From Bacteriovoracaceae bacterium (GTDB lineage Bacteria > Bdellovibrionota > UBA1018), in the NCBI GenBank assembly GCA_947447665.1, contig CANFJX010000007.1:1-64000 (forward strand): 64,000 nucleotides of DNA, in the 5' to 3' direction. A program made the translations under genes and the position numbers. The notes beneath the pieces are model-generated. The model was not told where the DNA came from and did no database searches. It saw only the letters and a list, made by a program, of their open reading frames with translations. Below are positions 1 through 10,387 of this stretch, piece after piece; position 1 is the first letter of the stretch; every line of letters starts with the position of its first letter.

Positions 1-36
1 CAAAACCGACGCATTCGACCACTCTGCCATCTCTCC
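1..36 (-). tRNA. tRNA-Ser, 5' part (runs off the window)
   Basis: Reading the minus strand from base 36, the sequence starts with a GGAGAGA acceptor strand, followed by a D-arm of serine-tRNA type and an anticodon stem. The window cuts the gene inside the anticodon, whose first two bases read TG. That fits tRNA-Ser(UGA), although the third base is not visible. It lies just downstream of serS on the same strand, so the tRNA and the enzyme that charges it are neighbours. Confidence 0.85.
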
Positions 37-111
37 ATTAGGTCATTGGGCGAAAATGAACCCTGTTTTTACACCGAAACATCCGGATTTGCAGCAAGAA
101 AGCACCCAAAC

Positions 112-1449
112 CTATGTTTGAGGCACGATGAAAAGATCATCCCCTTGTCGAGCAAAGCCGGGAGCTCCCTCCAGGTAACGGTGCAAGACCCTAGGCATAC
201 GAATATTTCCGGCCTCATCCTGGTAGTTTTCCAGGATGGCGACAACGGTCCGCCCCACTGCTAGCCCCGAGCCATTCAAAGTATGTACGAGCTTAGGCTT
301 AGCCTGCGGTTCGGGTCGATAGCGAATCTGAGCGCGCCGAGCTTGAAAGTCCTCACAATTGGAGCAAGAGGAAATCTCGCGATAAGTCCCTTGGCTAGGG
401 AGCCAAACTTCGAGGTCATAGGTTTTTGCAGCCGAAAACCCCATATCTCCAGAACAAAGCAACAGAACTCGATAAGGGAGTTCGAGGAGCTGAAGAATTT
501 TTTCCGCGTTCTGGACCATGGTTTCAAGCTCATCGTAAGATTTTTCAGGTTCGACAATTTTAACGAGTTCCACTTTCTGAAACTGGTGAAGCCGAATCAA
601 ACCCCGAGTATCCTTTCCGTAAGATCCCGCCTCGCTTCGAAAGCACGGCGAATAGGCCGTAAGGTAGTGAGGGAGCACTCCCGGCTCAATGATCTCTTCT
701 CGAAACAAATTGGTCAGCGGAACCTCAGCCGTAGGAATTAAAAACAGCTCACGATCAGCCAGGTGGGTCTTAAAAAGATCCTCCTCAAACTTGGGAAGTT
801 GACCGGTTCCAGTCATGGCAGCCCGGGTTACCATAAAGGGAGGAATCACCTCTTGATAGCCGTGCTCGGACGTATGAAGATCCAGCATGAGCTGAATCAA
901 CGCTCGCTCTAGGCGAGCCCCGGCTCCCCGATAAAGCGCAAACCGAGCGCCTGACATTTTTCCGGCCCGCTCAAAATCAAGAATCCTCAGCTGCTCACCC
1001 AGATCGACGTGACCCTTGGGTTCAAAGGGAAGATTTACGGGCTGACCCCAGCGCCGAACTTCAACATTTTCCTCACTCGATTTACCCGTCGGCACACTCG
1101 AATGGGGAAGGTTCGGGATCTTTAGGGTCAATGCCTGATAATTTTCTTCGACTTCTCGAAGCCTCTCATCCAGGGCCTTGATCTCGTCCCCAACACCTCT
1201 CATCGCCACAACTTTCTGTTCTGCCTCCTGGGCCGCCTGAGGATTGGACTTAGCCTGAGACTTGAGTTTGGCAATTTCCTGAGAAACGGCGTTTCGCTTG
1301 GCCTTAAGAGCATCGGTGGCTTGAATGAGCTCCTTCCGACTCTGCGAGAGCTGGGCGACTTGAGAGACCAGCTCTTCGCCTCCACTGCGCTTGCTGAGAC
1401 TGGTTTTTAACTCTTCGAGGCTTTCCTGAAAAAAACGTGGGTCTAACAT
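112..1449 (-). CDS. serS: Seryl-tRNA synthetase
   Basis: Class II aminoacyl-tRNA synthetase that loads serine onto tRNA-Ser in the cytoplasm. The first ~110 residues form the charged antiparallel coiled-coil arm that grips the long variable arm of tRNA-Ser. The catalytic core follows, with motif 2 ([15 protein letters not shown]) and motif 3 near the C-terminus ([18 protein letters not shown]). The chosen start is the ATG at 1447-1449 (MLDPRFF), which has an AAGGAG ribosome site five to six bases upstream. A reading frame eight residues longer lacks such a site. At about 445 residues the length is normal. It follows the TPR gene by 51 bp and precedes tRNA-Ser, so it may be transcribed with both. 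Confidence 0.97.
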   Translation of the reverse strand: MLDPRFFQESLEELKTSLSKRSGGEELVSQVAQLSQSRKELIQATDALKAKRNAVSQEIAKLKSQAKSNPQAAQEAEQKVVAMRGVGDEIKALDERLREVEENYQALTLKIPNLPHSSVPTGKSSEENVEVRRWGQPVNLPFEPKGHVDLGEQLRILDFERAGKMSGARFALYRGAGARLERALIQLMLDLHTSEHGYQEVIPPFMVTRAAMTGTGQLPKFEEDLFKTHLADRELFLIPTAEVPLTNLFREEIIEPGVLPHYLTAYSPCFRSEAGSYGKDTRGLIRLHQFQKVELVKIVEPEKSYDELETMVQNAEKILQLLELPYRVLLLCSGDMGFSAAKTYDLEVWLPSQGTYREISSCSNCEDFQARRAQIRYRPEPQAKPKLVHTLNGSGLAVGRTVVAILENYQDEAGNIRMPRVLHRYLEGAPGFARQGDDLFIVPQT

Positions 1450-1500
1450 AATTTCTCCTTGATAACACAACACCCGCTCAGGGTCACCCCCAGCGTAGGA

Positions 1501-4452
1501 TCAGAAACAAGACTGAAACGAACCCTTATCAGTCGCATCAGGCTCCATTTCGAGGTATTTCCTAAATGCGGCACAGGCACTCATCATGTCTCCCGAATCC
1601 CGATAAACAATCCCTAGTCGCCTATAATGGGCCGGGTTAGCTCTATCTAGAACTATGGCCTCTTTAATTAAAGCGACGGCCGCGGTGTAGTTCTGTAATT
1701 TGAAATTCGCCCAACCAGCATTTTGTTTGGCCTCGGCAGATTGAGGTGCCACCTGCATAGCTCGGGTGAACTGATTGAGACCCTCACGAAATGCAGCTAC
1801 GTCGTTCAGTTCGAGAAGCTCCTTTCCGTAAGCAATGAGAGCCTGAAAATTCAACGGATTATTCCGTATCTCTAATTTAAACTCTTCAGTCGATACTTTA
1901 TGATTCCCCTGGAGGGCATACAAGGCCCCGAGATAATAGTGCAAATTGGGGTATTTCGGATAAATATCGTAGATTTTAGTAAGCTCGTCTTTAGCCTTTT
2001 CATACTCTGTCCGCTTAACAAAAATCTTATAACGCTCCAAATATCCGGATGGATCCGAAATATTTCGCTCAGAGTAGGACTTATAAGCCTGTAAAGCCTT
2101 TTCCAGGGCCTGACGATCAGTGAACTCGCGACTCATATAAAACTGGGCCTGAAGCTTCCAAGCATAAGCGTAATCCGGATTGATCTGAATCGCCTGTTTT
2201 ATATTCTCCTGAGCTAAGTCCCAAATTCCCTTCTGCATTTGAAGCTCAGCAATGGCAGCTAAGTATTCTGCCCGGGCGGACACTTCCCCTTTCAGCTCAT
2301 CTTGCAATAGGCTAATTGCCCTCTCGATCGACTCAGTCTCAGCCACTGATTTGGCGATGCCGATCACAGCGTCAACGTTCAGGGGATCAAAGCGAAGCGC
2401 GAGAGAGAAAAAAAATGGGGCATCCTTAAAGTTCCTAGTCGATATCAAACTCCGAGCGTAGGCGATGTAAACCTCCGGATCGATGGAAGGCCTCGCCATA
2501 GCTTTTTTATAATAGATCTGGGCATCTACAAAACGGCCCTGTTGCTGATACATGTCGGCAGCCGCTTTATCAATTGCGCTCTGGCTCACCTGAAGCTTAC
2601 GAAACCGATCCATGGCCTTGTTTGCCTCATCCCAATCAAAACTCTGAATCAAGGTCTTGATGTACTTGGACCAAATATGAATGTTATTTGGCGCACGGTC
2701 GGCTGCAAGTCTGTAATTTTTCCTAGCATTCTCAACATCGTTTAAATAACTAAACATATCGCCAATTTTAACTGGCGGAATCGGCGACCGATCGTCAGCT
2801 TCGCGCGCTTGGAGAAACGGAATAAGCGCGTCGTGGTATTTCCCAAGCTGAACCAGTCTTTCACCTTCCCCCAGGAAATAATACATTCGCGCTTGGCCCT
2901 GAACTGACTGTATCGTATTTCCACCGCGGGCTTTCAGCGTGTATAGCTCTAAAAGATAGGAGTGATTTTCAGGGGCTAAGCTCACCGCACGTTCAATGTC
3001 ATCATTGGCGAGCTTCCAGTTACTTTGTGAAGACATCAGCTGAGAATGCAAATAGTAGGTCTCACCCAGTTCGACGGGCGAAAGAAAACTAGAATGATCT
3101 AGATTATAATTCAGGTGAGCGGCCGCATTGCCAATCTTATTCTGCCGACTCAAAATCCAAGCAAGTCTTAGCCTTGACTTTACATGTTTTGGATTAAATG
3201 TGATCGCCTTATTGTACTGAATTACAGCTGACTCAATATCTTTAAGTCGCTCCGCAATTTGCCCCTTCAAATAAAAAATCTTAGCAGAAAAAACCTTATT
3301 ATCCGGAAATTGCTCCAAAAATCTAGCAGCGTTTCCGTAATCTCCACGGGCAAAAAAAGCCAATGAGAGATAGTAAAACATTTCAGACCCATAATTTGAG
3401 TGGGATTTTGTGTACTCAATTACCCGCGTCTGGGCAGCCTCAGCTTTGTTCACAACAATATAAAACTCAACGTCAGCAATTACAGTCTCGGGGAGGTCGA
3501 TGGACTTTGATCGAGACATTTCTATCAGGCGAGATAGGACATCAAAGTAGGTCTCATCCTTATTTGAGGTGTCGATTAAATTCAAATAAGAAGATGCCAG
3601 CATTGCTAAAGACTTAACGTTATTGGGATCGAAAGTAACTGAGCTCCTAAATTTCTCTGCAGCCGCTTTGTAGTCCCCAACCGTATCGGAAAGGTAAAAC
3701 TGAATCCCCTCATTATAAGCCTGGATGCTTCGGTTGGGATCAATTTTATCCCGATCGGTCGCAGGAAGCTTGGGCCGAATCAGCTCAGAAACAACTCCAC
3801 GAGCAGGCCCATGCTCCGCTAAAAAGGTATCGTAAGCAAAATAACCGCACCCAGCGATTAGAACTAAAATTTTGAGCTTCTGCCATAACCCCTTCCGACC
3901 TTCGCCCCCGCGTGCGAACAGGAAGGGAGGTCGTGATGGGGTCCGCGAAATCACGATAGTTTCCTCGCGAGAAAATGTACCTTGCCGCTCCGAGTCATCT
4001 AACCGAGGTACGGAATCCGATTTTAACTCAATAGGATTGAGCTGGACCTGGGTCCGCTCGTCCTGATCACCAATCGCCTTGAACGCGTCACGTGAAACAG
4101 CGATCGTCACCTCATTTTCAGTCGAGGCATGAGCGAGAGAAGGTCCAGACGGAGGTGCCTCAATCTCTTGAGGCCCAGCACCTGGAAGGGCACTGCCAGA
4201 GAGAGGAGATCCGAGAGGTGGTAAAGCCACCGTACCCTTCCCGAGTTTAAGCACAAAGATAGCGTTAATTTCTGGAAACTGGGTAATAGGCTTCCACTCA
4301 CCCACAGGATTTTCCCTGGCGACCTCGTCTCCAGTGATCCGTTTTTTTCTGATGAGCTGGGTAATTCGCTCTATATTAATGGGTCCGAGAACACGGCCAG
4401 AGCTAAGCCTGACAAAAAAGGTCCCACCTGAATTAATTTGATCTTCCTGCAT
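1501..4452 (-). CDS. GYF-type domain + TPR-repeat membrane protein
   Basis: Large protein (~983 residues) with three visible parts. Residues ~10-65 resemble the short GYF_2-type domain (pattern GRVLGPI...I..LI...RI.GDE....G.W.PI). A Pro/Ser/Glu-rich linker leads to one membrane segment at about 195-210. From about residue 225 to the end there are many 34-residue tetratricopeptide repeats, which usually serve as protein-binding scaffolds. The GYF-like part would face the cytoplasm and the TPR array the periplasm. The longest frame starts at 4464 (MGTDM...), but AAGG abuts that ATG; the second ATG at 4450-4452 has GGGGA at good spacing and is preferred. The gene lies between nuoN and serS. The specific role is unknown; similar proteins are common in Bdellovibrio-like bacteria. 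Confidence 0.8.
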   Translation of the reverse strand: MQEDQINSGGTFFVRLSSGRVLGPINIERITQLIRKKRITGDEVARENPVGEWKPITQFPEINAIFVLKLGKGTVALPPLGSPLSGSALPGAGPQEIEAPPSGPSLAHASTENEVTIAVSRDAFKAIGDQDERTQVQLNPIELKSDSVPRLDDSERQGTFSREETIVISRTPSRPPFLFARGGEGRKGLWQKLKILVLIAGCGYFAYDTFLAEHGPARGVVSELIRPKLPATDRDKIDPNRSIQAYNEGIQFYLSDTVGDYKAAAEKFRSSVTFDPNNVKSLAMLASSYLNLIDTSNKDETYFDVLSRLIEMSRSKSIDLPETVIADVEFYIVVNKAEAAQTRVIEYTKSHSNYGSEMFYYLSLAFFARGDYGNAARFLEQFPDNKVFSAKIFYLKGQIAERLKDIESAVIQYNKAITFNPKHVKSRLRLAWILSRQNKIGNAAAHLNYNLDHSSFLSPVELGETYYLHSQLMSSQSNWKLANDDIERAVSLAPENHSYLLELYTLKARGGNTIQSVQGQARMYYFLGEGERLVQLGKYHDALIPFLQAREADDRSPIPPVKIGDMFSYLNDVENARKNYRLAADRAPNNIHIWSKYIKTLIQSFDWDEANKAMDRFRKLQVSQSAIDKAAADMYQQQGRFVDAQIYYKKAMARPSIDPEVYIAYARSLISTRNFKDAPFFFSLALRFDPLNVDAVIGIAKSVAETESIERAISLLQDELKGEVSARAEYLAAIAELQMQKGIWDLAQENIKQAIQINPDYAYAWKLQAQFYMSREFTDRQALEKALQAYKSYSERNISDPSGYLERYKIFVKRTEYEKAKDELTKIYDIYPKYPNLHYYLGALYALQGNHKVSTEEFKLEIRNNPLNFQALIAYGKELLELNDVAAFREGLNQFTRAMQVAPQSAEAKQNAGWANFKLQNYTAAVALIKEAIVLDRANPAHYRRLGIVYRDSGDMMSACAAFRKYLEMEPDATDKGSFQSCF

Positions 4453-4497
4453 GTCAGTCCCCATCCTTGGTGGACTATGATGCTATTTCGGCCGAAG

Positions 4498-6003
4498 CTA
4501 CAAACTCAAGACGACTCTCTTTGCTAAGTCTATCATCTGTTCAGGAAGGACTCCAACCTCAATGGTGATCAAGATCATCGATGCGATCGCCAACCCAGAC
4601 CAAAGGGAAACTCTCAATACTGGGGGACTACCCACAGGGTCACGCATGTACATATAGACTAAAACTCTCAGATAATAAAAGACTGAGACTGCGCTGCTCA
4701 GTACACCTATGACCACTAATGGGATCTCATTGGCCTGAATTGCGGAATAAAAAACCAGGTACTTTGCGGCAAACCCGGCTGTTGGAGGAATCCCTGCCAT
4801 CGACAGCAAGAACACAGACATCGCGAAACTCAACCATGGGTGACGGCGGGCGACCCCGGATAAGTCATGAAGATTCAGCTTCGAATCCCCTTCCGATGAC
4901 AGAAGAGTTAAAATCACAAAAGCACCCAAATTCATCGCTGAGTAAATAAGAATGTACATGACTCCAGGCGCAAATCCGAGCTCACTGCGAGTCCCAGACA
5001 AGATTCCCAAAAGAAGGTATCCCGTATGGGCGATCGAAGAATAGGCTAGCATTCTCTTCAAATTCACCTGAGTGAGGGCAATGAAGTTCCCAACCAACAT
5101 GGTTAAGGCGCAGGAAACCCACAAAATGTCATGCAAATGACTCTGGATCGCACTAGAAATACCTTTCCCATAACCAATGGCCAGCAATACTCGAACAAAA
5201 GTACCGAATGCTGCGGCCTTTAGCCCAGTCGTCATGAACCCAGTCACTGGTACGGGTGCCCCCTCGTATACGTCTGGCATCCACATATGAAAAGGAACAG
5301 CAGCCACCTTAAACAGGAACCCGAAAAGCACCATTGAAAAACCCAGTCCGAAAATTGGATTCAAACTCTGGGGATGGTCTTGGACAAACTTGAGAACTGA
5401 ATGGATTTCAGTAGAACCCGTTGCTCCATAGATCAGGGCAGCTCCATACAGCAAGACTGCAGATGCAGCAGAACCCAAAATAAAATACTTCATCGCTGCT
5501 TCATTGCACTTTCGGTCATTTCTTCTAAATCCGACCAGAACATAGACGCAAAGCGACATTAGTTCTAGGGCGACAAAAAGAACAATCAGATCCTGAGCCG
5601 AAGTCATCAGCATCATGCCGAGCGCCGCGAACAATACCAGAACGTAATACTCAGGGTGCTGCATCTTCTCTTCATCGAGGTATCTGAAGGAGCCAAAAAT
5701 CGTAAAAAGAGCGGATCCTAAAAATATGAGATTAAAAAAATGAGAATAAGAATCTGAGACCATCATCCCATTAAAAAGACTCTGTGAAGTGCCCTGTATC
5801 AGCACCAATGAGTTGACCATTGCAACAAGGCAGGTGAGGGAAGCCACCAAAAAAACTGGCCACTTAGCCTTAATGGCGCCCCAGACACTGAGAAGAATGG
5901 AAAGACAGGTTCCAGCGAAGACAGTGAAATAAGGGACCAAACAGTTGAACTGATCCTGACTTAATGTGAGCAGATCAGGTTGGATCGTTTTAAGAGCTTC
6001 CAT
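4498..6003 (-). CDS. nuoN: NADH-quinone oxidoreductase subunit N (canonical set)
   Basis: Antiporter-like membrane subunit of complex I and one of its three large proton-pumping modules. About 14 transmembrane helices are expected in ~500 residues. The key charged residues are present: the TM5 Glu in ALELMSL, the TM7 Lys in FLFKVAAVPFH, the TM8 Lys in TTGLKAAAF and the TM12 Lys in AGFAAKYL. MPDVYEGAPVPV is also typical of NuoN. Two ATGs lie six bases apart; the second (6001-6003) has AAGGAA at normal spacing, while the first directly abuts it. The start overlaps the end of nuoM by 14 bases. It is the last gene of the 14-gene set. Confidence 0.96.
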   Translation of the reverse strand: MEALKTIQPDLLTLSQDQFNCLVPYFTVFAGTCLSILLSVWGAIKAKWPVFLVASLTCLVAMVNSLVLIQGTSQSLFNGMMVSDSYSHFFNLIFLGSALFTIFGSFRYLDEEKMQHPEYYVLVLFAALGMMLMTSAQDLIVLFVALELMSLCVYVLVGFRRNDRKCNEAAMKYFILGSAASAVLLYGAALIYGATGSTEIHSVLKFVQDHPQSLNPIFGLGFSMVLFGFLFKVAAVPFHMWMPDVYEGAPVPVTGFMTTGLKAAAFGTFVRVLLAIGYGKGISSAIQSHLHDILWVSCALTMLVGNFIALTQVNLKRMLAYSSIAHTGYLLLGILSGTRSELGFAPGVMYILIYSAMNLGAFVILTLLSSEGDSKLNLHDLSGVARRHPWLSFAMSVFLLSMAGIPPTAGFAAKYLVFYSAIQANEIPLVVIGVLSSAVSVFYYLRVLVYMYMRDPVGSPPVLRVSLWSGLAIASMILITIEVGVLPEQMIDLAKRVVLSL

Positions 6004-7570
6004 GGTCATTTCCTTGTGCGTATGAAGTTTGGGGAACAGAATTGGGCTGGCTCGCCAATCCGATTGAACTCCGGTTCAGAAATCTCTGAATCGCAGGATC
6101 CATTTTCTGAAAGAAGAAATTCGGAACAATTCCCATGACAAATATAGCGATGACCAGAGGCATTAGAACACAAACCTCTCTCAGCGATAGATCCTTTAAC
6201 TTTTCGTTCAAAGGATCCTGGATTGGGCCAAACATCACGCGCTGAAACATCCACAACATGTAAACTGCGCCAAGAACCACACCCAAAGCAGCAATAGAGG
6301 TTAGAACCCGATTCGTCCCCCAGGAACCCAATAAAATGAGAAACTCGCCAATGAACCCATTCGTTCCAGGCAACGCCACTGACGAAAGAGTCACAATCAT
6401 GAAGGCGACAGAGAAAAGTGGCATCACCCGGGTAATCCCGCCAAAGGCTGAAATTTCTCTAGTATGGCGCCGTTCGTAGATCATCCCAACCAGAAGGAAT
6501 AGGGCACCTGTCGATACACCATGGTTAAGCATCTGATAAATCGAGCCAGTGACCCCGATCTGATTCAGCGAGAAAAGACCTAAAATAACGTAGCCCATGT
6601 GACTTACCGAAGAGTAGGCCACTAGTTTTTTAATGTCAGGCTGAATAGTAGCTACCAGAGCACCGTAGACAACAGCGATCGTCCCAAGCACCATAAATGG
6701 CAGCTGATACAAACTGACTGCCGATGGAAAAAGGGGAAAGGCGATCCTGAGAAAACCATAACCACCCATTTTAAGAAGCACCGCAGCCAGAATCACGCTC
6801 CCAGCAGTGGGCGCCTGAACGTGAGCATCAGGCAGCCAGGTATGAAGCGGAAAGAGAGGCACTTTAATCGCAAAGGCCAGCGCAAAAGCAAGAAATAGCA
6901 GGCTTTGCGCGCCAAGATAGCCTTCTCCCTGAATGTGTAATTTATAGAGATCCAAAATCAAGGTCGAGTATGTGCCGGTCTGGAGCTTATGTTGGTAAGC
7001 GAGATAGAAAATTGCCACCAACATCAGGAGAGAGCCGACCATAGTGTAAATGAAAAATTTCATTGCCGCATAGATTCGCTCCTTGCCTCCCCAGATTCCG
7101 ACTAAGAAATACATGGGGATCAGCATTGCCTCCCAAAACACATAGAACAAAAACAAATCCAGCGAAACAAAAGCTCCGAGCATGCCGGTTTCCAATGCTA
7201 GCAAAAGAAAATAATATTCCTTTTGGCGGTGCTCAATCGCGTTAAAAGAAGCAAGAATCGCTAACGGCATGAGGAAAGTTGTGAGTAAGACCAGCCACAA
7301 GCTGATGCCGTCAATGCCCATCGAATAGGAAATTCCTAGGCTAGGAATCCAACTCAACGTTTCAAGCCACTGAAACTCCTCACCCTGAGTTGAGAACTCT
7401 AGGTACAGGAATACTGACAAAGCGAAAGTCAAAAGGCTTCCACTGAACGCCCATATTTTGAGCGGGCTGCGAGGATCTCCCTCTTTAGCCGGAAGCAGCA
7501 AGCCTACTGCCGCCCAGGCCAACGGCAAGAAAACCAAAACAGAAAGCAAATGAGTGTTAAACCCAGACAT
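5990..7570 (-). CDS. nuoM: NADH-quinone oxidoreductase subunit M (canonical set)
   Basis: Second antiporter-like proton-pumping subunit of complex I, 526 residues and strongly hydrophobic. The functional residues are intact: Glu147 in VFWEAMLIPMYFLVGIWGG, Lys236 in FAIKVPLFPLHTWLPDAH, Lys267 in AAVLLKMGGYG, and the TM12 Glu in GFIGEF. The C-terminus ends in a hydrophilic tail. Start and stop overlap the neighbouring nuoL and nuoN genes, which suggests translational coupling. This protein is the reference against which the altered NuoM2 can be compared residue by residue. Confidence 0.97.
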   Translation of the reverse strand: MSGFNTHLLSVLVFLPLAWAAVGLLLPAKEGDPRSPLKIWAFSGSLLTFALSVFLYLEFSTQGEEFQWLETLSWIPSLGISYSMGIDGISLWLVLLTTFLMPLAILASFNAIEHRQKEYYFLLLALETGMLGAFVSLDLFLFYVFWEAMLIPMYFLVGIWGGKERIYAAMKFFIYTMVGSLLMLVAIFYLAYQHKLQTGTYSTLILDLYKLHIQGEGYLGAQSLLFLAFALAFAIKVPLFPLHTWLPDAHVQAPTAGSVILAAVLLKMGGYGFLRIAFPLFPSAVSLYQLPFMVLGTIAVVYGALVATIQPDIKKLVAYSSVSHMGYVILGLFSLNQIGVTGSIYQMLNHGVSTGALFLLVGMIYERRHTREISAFGGITRVMPLFSVAFMIVTLSSVALPGTNGFIGEFLILLGSWGTNRVLTSIAALGVVLGAVYMLWMFQRVMFGPIQDPLNEKLKDLSLREVCVLMPLVIAIFVMGIVPNFFFQKMDPAIQRFLNRSSIGLASQPNSVPQTSYAQGNDHGSS

Positions 7571-9539
7571 AAACTAAATACCCCGCAGTTGCGATGAGCC
7601 CGACAAGGAGCATCAGAGCGTAAACTTGAATAGAGCCGGTCTGCATGACACGGGCTGTTTCTCCACTCCAGAGAGACATACGACCGAAACCAACGACGAT
7701 TCTATCAATCACTTGAATGTCGAAAAACTTCCAAAGAATTTCAGAAAACTTCTGAAGTGGCTTTACAATCAAAGCATCATAGATTTCATCGACATACCAT
7801 TTATCTTCCATCGCCTGATGAATCGTGCTGAACTTTTCGGCAAGCGCTGTCGGCGATTTTAAACTTCTGTAGAGCTGCAGAGCGACTGCAATTCCTAAAA
7901 CCGCGCCGAATACGCTGACCCCCATGAGAAGCCATTCCGTTTGAGAATGTTCCACAGCAGCAGCCACTTCATGTACCGGAATCACTGGCTCTAACCAATG
8001 CTCGAGCCAACTCATGTGAGGAATTCCGATCAATCCGCCAATGGCACTCAGAATAGCTAGGATCTGAAGCGGCACGATCATCACAGACGGAGACTCATGA
8101 ACGCCCAGGCTCGAGTGTCCGTGATCGTGCCCATGAGCATGATCATGGGCCGAGTGTTCTTCAAACCTTGGGGAACCCAAGAAAGTCAGAGAAAAGAGCC
8201 GGGTCATATAAAATGCCGTCATGACAGCAGTTAAGGCGCCCAAGCCCCAAAGGAGCATCGAACCACTGGGCGAACTGAAGGCTTGCCACAAAATCTCATC
8301 CTTCGAGAAGAACCCAGAAAAGGGCGGGATACCGGAGATCGCCAACCACCCGATTGCAAAAGTCAAAAACGTCTTCGGCATTTTGGACTTAAGTCCGCCC
8401 ATTTTAAGAATATTTTGTTCCTCGTGCATGCCGTGGATCACACTACCTGCGCCAAGAAATAACAGCGCCTTGAAAAAAGCGTGAGTAATGACATGAAACA
8501 CACCAGCACTGTAGGCTCCTACGCCGCATCCCAGAAACATATAGCCGAGTTGCGAGACCGTTGAGTAAGCCAAAACCTTCTTGATGTCCTTCTGCACAAT
8601 CGCGATAGTCGCGGCAAAAAAAGCTGTGAGCGCACCCACCGTAGCCACCACGCTCAGAGCGATCGGCGAAAGACTGTAAAGAAAGTTGAGCCTCGAAATC
8701 ATGTAAATTCCAGAAGTCACCATGGTAGCAGCATGAATCAAAGCAGAAACCGGCGTAGGTCCAGCCATCGCATCAGGTAGCCAGACGTAAAGAGGAATCT
8801 GGGCAGACTTACCCATGCATCCCACAAAAAGAAGGAGACAAATAGAAGTCACCGCTTCGATGTCTACTCGGATAGCCCCTCCGAGGTGACCAAACTCACC
8901 TACGACCGATCTTAGCGTCTCAAAATCAAGAGTGCCGAAGGTCGAGTAGATCATAAACATCCCGAGCAAAAATCCGAGATCTCCGACTCGATTCACTACA
9001 AACGCCTTTTTTCCCGCTTTAGCCTTTTCAATATCAGTGTACCAGTAGCCAATGAGAAGATAGCTACAAAGGCCCACGCCTTCCCAACCTAAGAAAAGAA
9101 TAGGCAACGAGGCGCCCAGCACGAGCATCAGCATCGCAAAGCAGAATAAGTTTAAATACGCAAAAAACTTTCCGGGACTGGCGTCGTGGCTCATGTAGCC
9201 GATTGAATAGATGTGAATCAAGGTGCCAACACCCGTAATCACAAGCGTGAAGAGCGTCGACAGCGAATCCACCCTAAAAGCGACATCTAACTTAAGGGCA
9301 CCGACGTAGATCCAAGGAAAAACAACTTGCTGAATGACCCGGTGCTCGCCATCCATTGAAAAGAGCTGGAGGAAAAGTAAGGCGGAAACGAGAAAGGACA
9401 AGAAGATAAAGAAAGTAGCGATCCATCCCGTTACTTTCGAACTTGCCTTTTGCCTACCCTGAGGAGCCTGGCCAAACAAGTACCAGCCCCCATTAATCAG
9501 AAAACCAATTAAGGGAAAAAGAGGAATCAGAGCCAGCAT
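7557..9539 (-). CDS. nuoL: NADH-quinone oxidoreductase subunit L (canonical set)
   Basis: Largest antiporter-like subunit of complex I (660 residues). It pumps protons at the far end of the membrane arm and carries the long lateral helix in its C-terminal part. Visible hallmarks are Glu153 in FLGWEGVGLCSYLLIG, Lys244 in CMGKSAQIPLYVWLPDAM, the GPTPVSALIHAATMV segment with His269, and SGFFSKDEI in TM12. A His-rich cytoplasmic or periplasmic loop (HDHAHGHDHGH) lies near residue 470. AAGGAG sits seven bases upstream of the ATG. The stop overlaps the nuoM start by 14 bases. Confidence 0.97.
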   Translation of the reverse strand: MLALIPLFPLIGFLINGGWYLFGQAPQGRQKASSKVTGWIATFFIFLSFLVSALLFLQLFSMDGEHRVIQQVVFPWIYVGALKLDVAFRVDSLSTLFTLVITGVGTLIHIYSIGYMSHDASPGKFFAYLNLFCFAMLMLVLGASLPILFLGWEGVGLCSYLLIGYWYTDIEKAKAGKKAFVVNRVGDLGFLLGMFMIYSTFGTLDFETLRSVVGEFGHLGGAIRVDIEAVTSICLLLFVGCMGKSAQIPLYVWLPDAMAGPTPVSALIHAATMVTSGIYMISRLNFLYSLSPIALSVVATVGALTAFFAATIAIVQKDIKKVLAYSTVSQLGYMFLGCGVGAYSAGVFHVITHAFFKALLFLGAGSVIHGMHEEQNILKMGGLKSKMPKTFLTFAIGWLAISGIPPFSGFFSKDEILWQAFSSPSGSMLLWGLGALTAVMTAFYMTRLFSLTFLGSPRFEEHSAHDHAHGHDHGHSSLGVHESPSVMIVPLQILAILSAIGGLIGIPHMSWLEHWLEPVIPVHEVAAAVEHSQTEWLLMGVSVFGAVLGIAVALQLYRSLKSPTALAEKFSTIHQAMEDKWYVDEIYDALIVKPLQKFSEILWKFFDIQVIDRIVVGFGRMSLWSGETARVMQTGSIQVYALMLLVGLIATAGYLVYVWV

Positions 9540-9541
9540 GC

Positions 9542-9847
9542 TTACTCCTTAAGGAATTGAATTTGATCAGTATCGACGCTACGAAGCGTTCTGAACATGG
9601 CAATCACTAAGCCCAGTCCTACTGCCGACTCGGCCGCTGCCACCGTGATCACAAAAAACACAGACATTTGGCCACCCATGTGCTGAAGCTGCCTCGAGAA
9701 TGTGACAAAAGTGAGATTCACGGCATTCAGCATCAACTCGATGCTCATCAGGATCACCAGAATGTTCCGTCGAATTAAAACACCCGTAAAACCAATGAAA
9801 AAGATAATCGCGCAAAAAGAAAGTACTACCCAGGGTTCAACATTCAT
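9542..9847 (-). CDS. nuoK: NADH-quinone oxidoreductase subunit K (canonical set)
   Basis: Small three-helix subunit (101 residues) at the junction between the antiporter-like modules and NuoH/J/A. Both membrane glutamates known to be essential in this family are present: Glu37 in SIELMLNAVNL and Glu73 in VAAAESAVGLGL. The gene is two bases upstream of nuoL and three bases downstream of nuoJ, in the usual order. It is the direct comparison for NuoK2, where both Glu are replaced. Confidence 0.96.
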   Translation of the reverse strand: MNVEPWVVLSFCAIIFFIGFTGVLIRRNILVILMSIELMLNAVNLTFVTFSRQLQHMGGQMSVFFVITVAAAESAVGLGLVIAMFRTLRSVDTDQIQFLKE

Positions 9848-9850
9848 AGA

Positions 9851-10387
9851 CTACGACCTTCCTGCCGCAAGTTTTCTCTTGGCGATAGCGACAGCACCTA
9901 TAATTGCAGCCAGCAACAATACTGAGGTGAGTTCGAACGGCAAGAGATATTCGGAAAACATAAGCTCTGAAACCACTTGCGTATTGCCCCCGGCGGCCTC
10001 AATATTTTCGGGGGTAAACTGGGCAACAGGAGCGGTCAATGGAGTTTCTTTGAAGGCCCAAATAAAAATGAGCAAGGTCGCTAGAGAAATACTACCTGCG
10101 ACAATTCTGATTCCTAAATGAGTTCTGCCCAAATCAAAAGTAGGGACGTCTGCGTTGAGCAGCATGATCACGAAGATGAAAAGCACCATGATAGCGCCAG
10201 CATAAACGAAGATCTGAAGCGCTGCGATCAGATGAGCATCAAGCAAAGCATAAATTCCGGCGAACGAAAAAAAGACCATCACCAAGCTAAAAGCGCTCGA
10301 TACCGGGCTCTTTCCTAAGATCACCAGGAGGGCGCAGGCTATGGCGATCCCCCCGAAACCATAGAAAAAAAACGGAGAAATATTCAT
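9851..10387 (-). CDS. nuoJ: NADH-quinone oxidoreductase subunit J (canonical set)
   Basis: Five-helix membrane subunit of complex I, 178 residues. The TM3 segment that forms the flexible pi-bulge in structures is typical (QIFVYAGAIMVLFIFVIMLL), with the conserved Tyr at position 62. The start codon overlaps the stop of nuoI (ATGA), which indicates tight coupling. The C-terminal ~60 residues are more variable, as is usual for NuoJ. Confidence 0.95.
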   Translation of the reverse strand: MNISPFFFYGFGGIAIACALLVILGKSPVSSAFSLVMVFFSFAGIYALLDAHLIAALQIFVYAGAIMVLFIFVIMLLNADVPTFDLGRTHLGIRIVAGSISLATLLIFIWAFKETPLTAPVAQFTPENIEAAGGNTQVVSELMFSEYLLPFELTSVLLLAAIIGAVAIAKRKLAAGRS

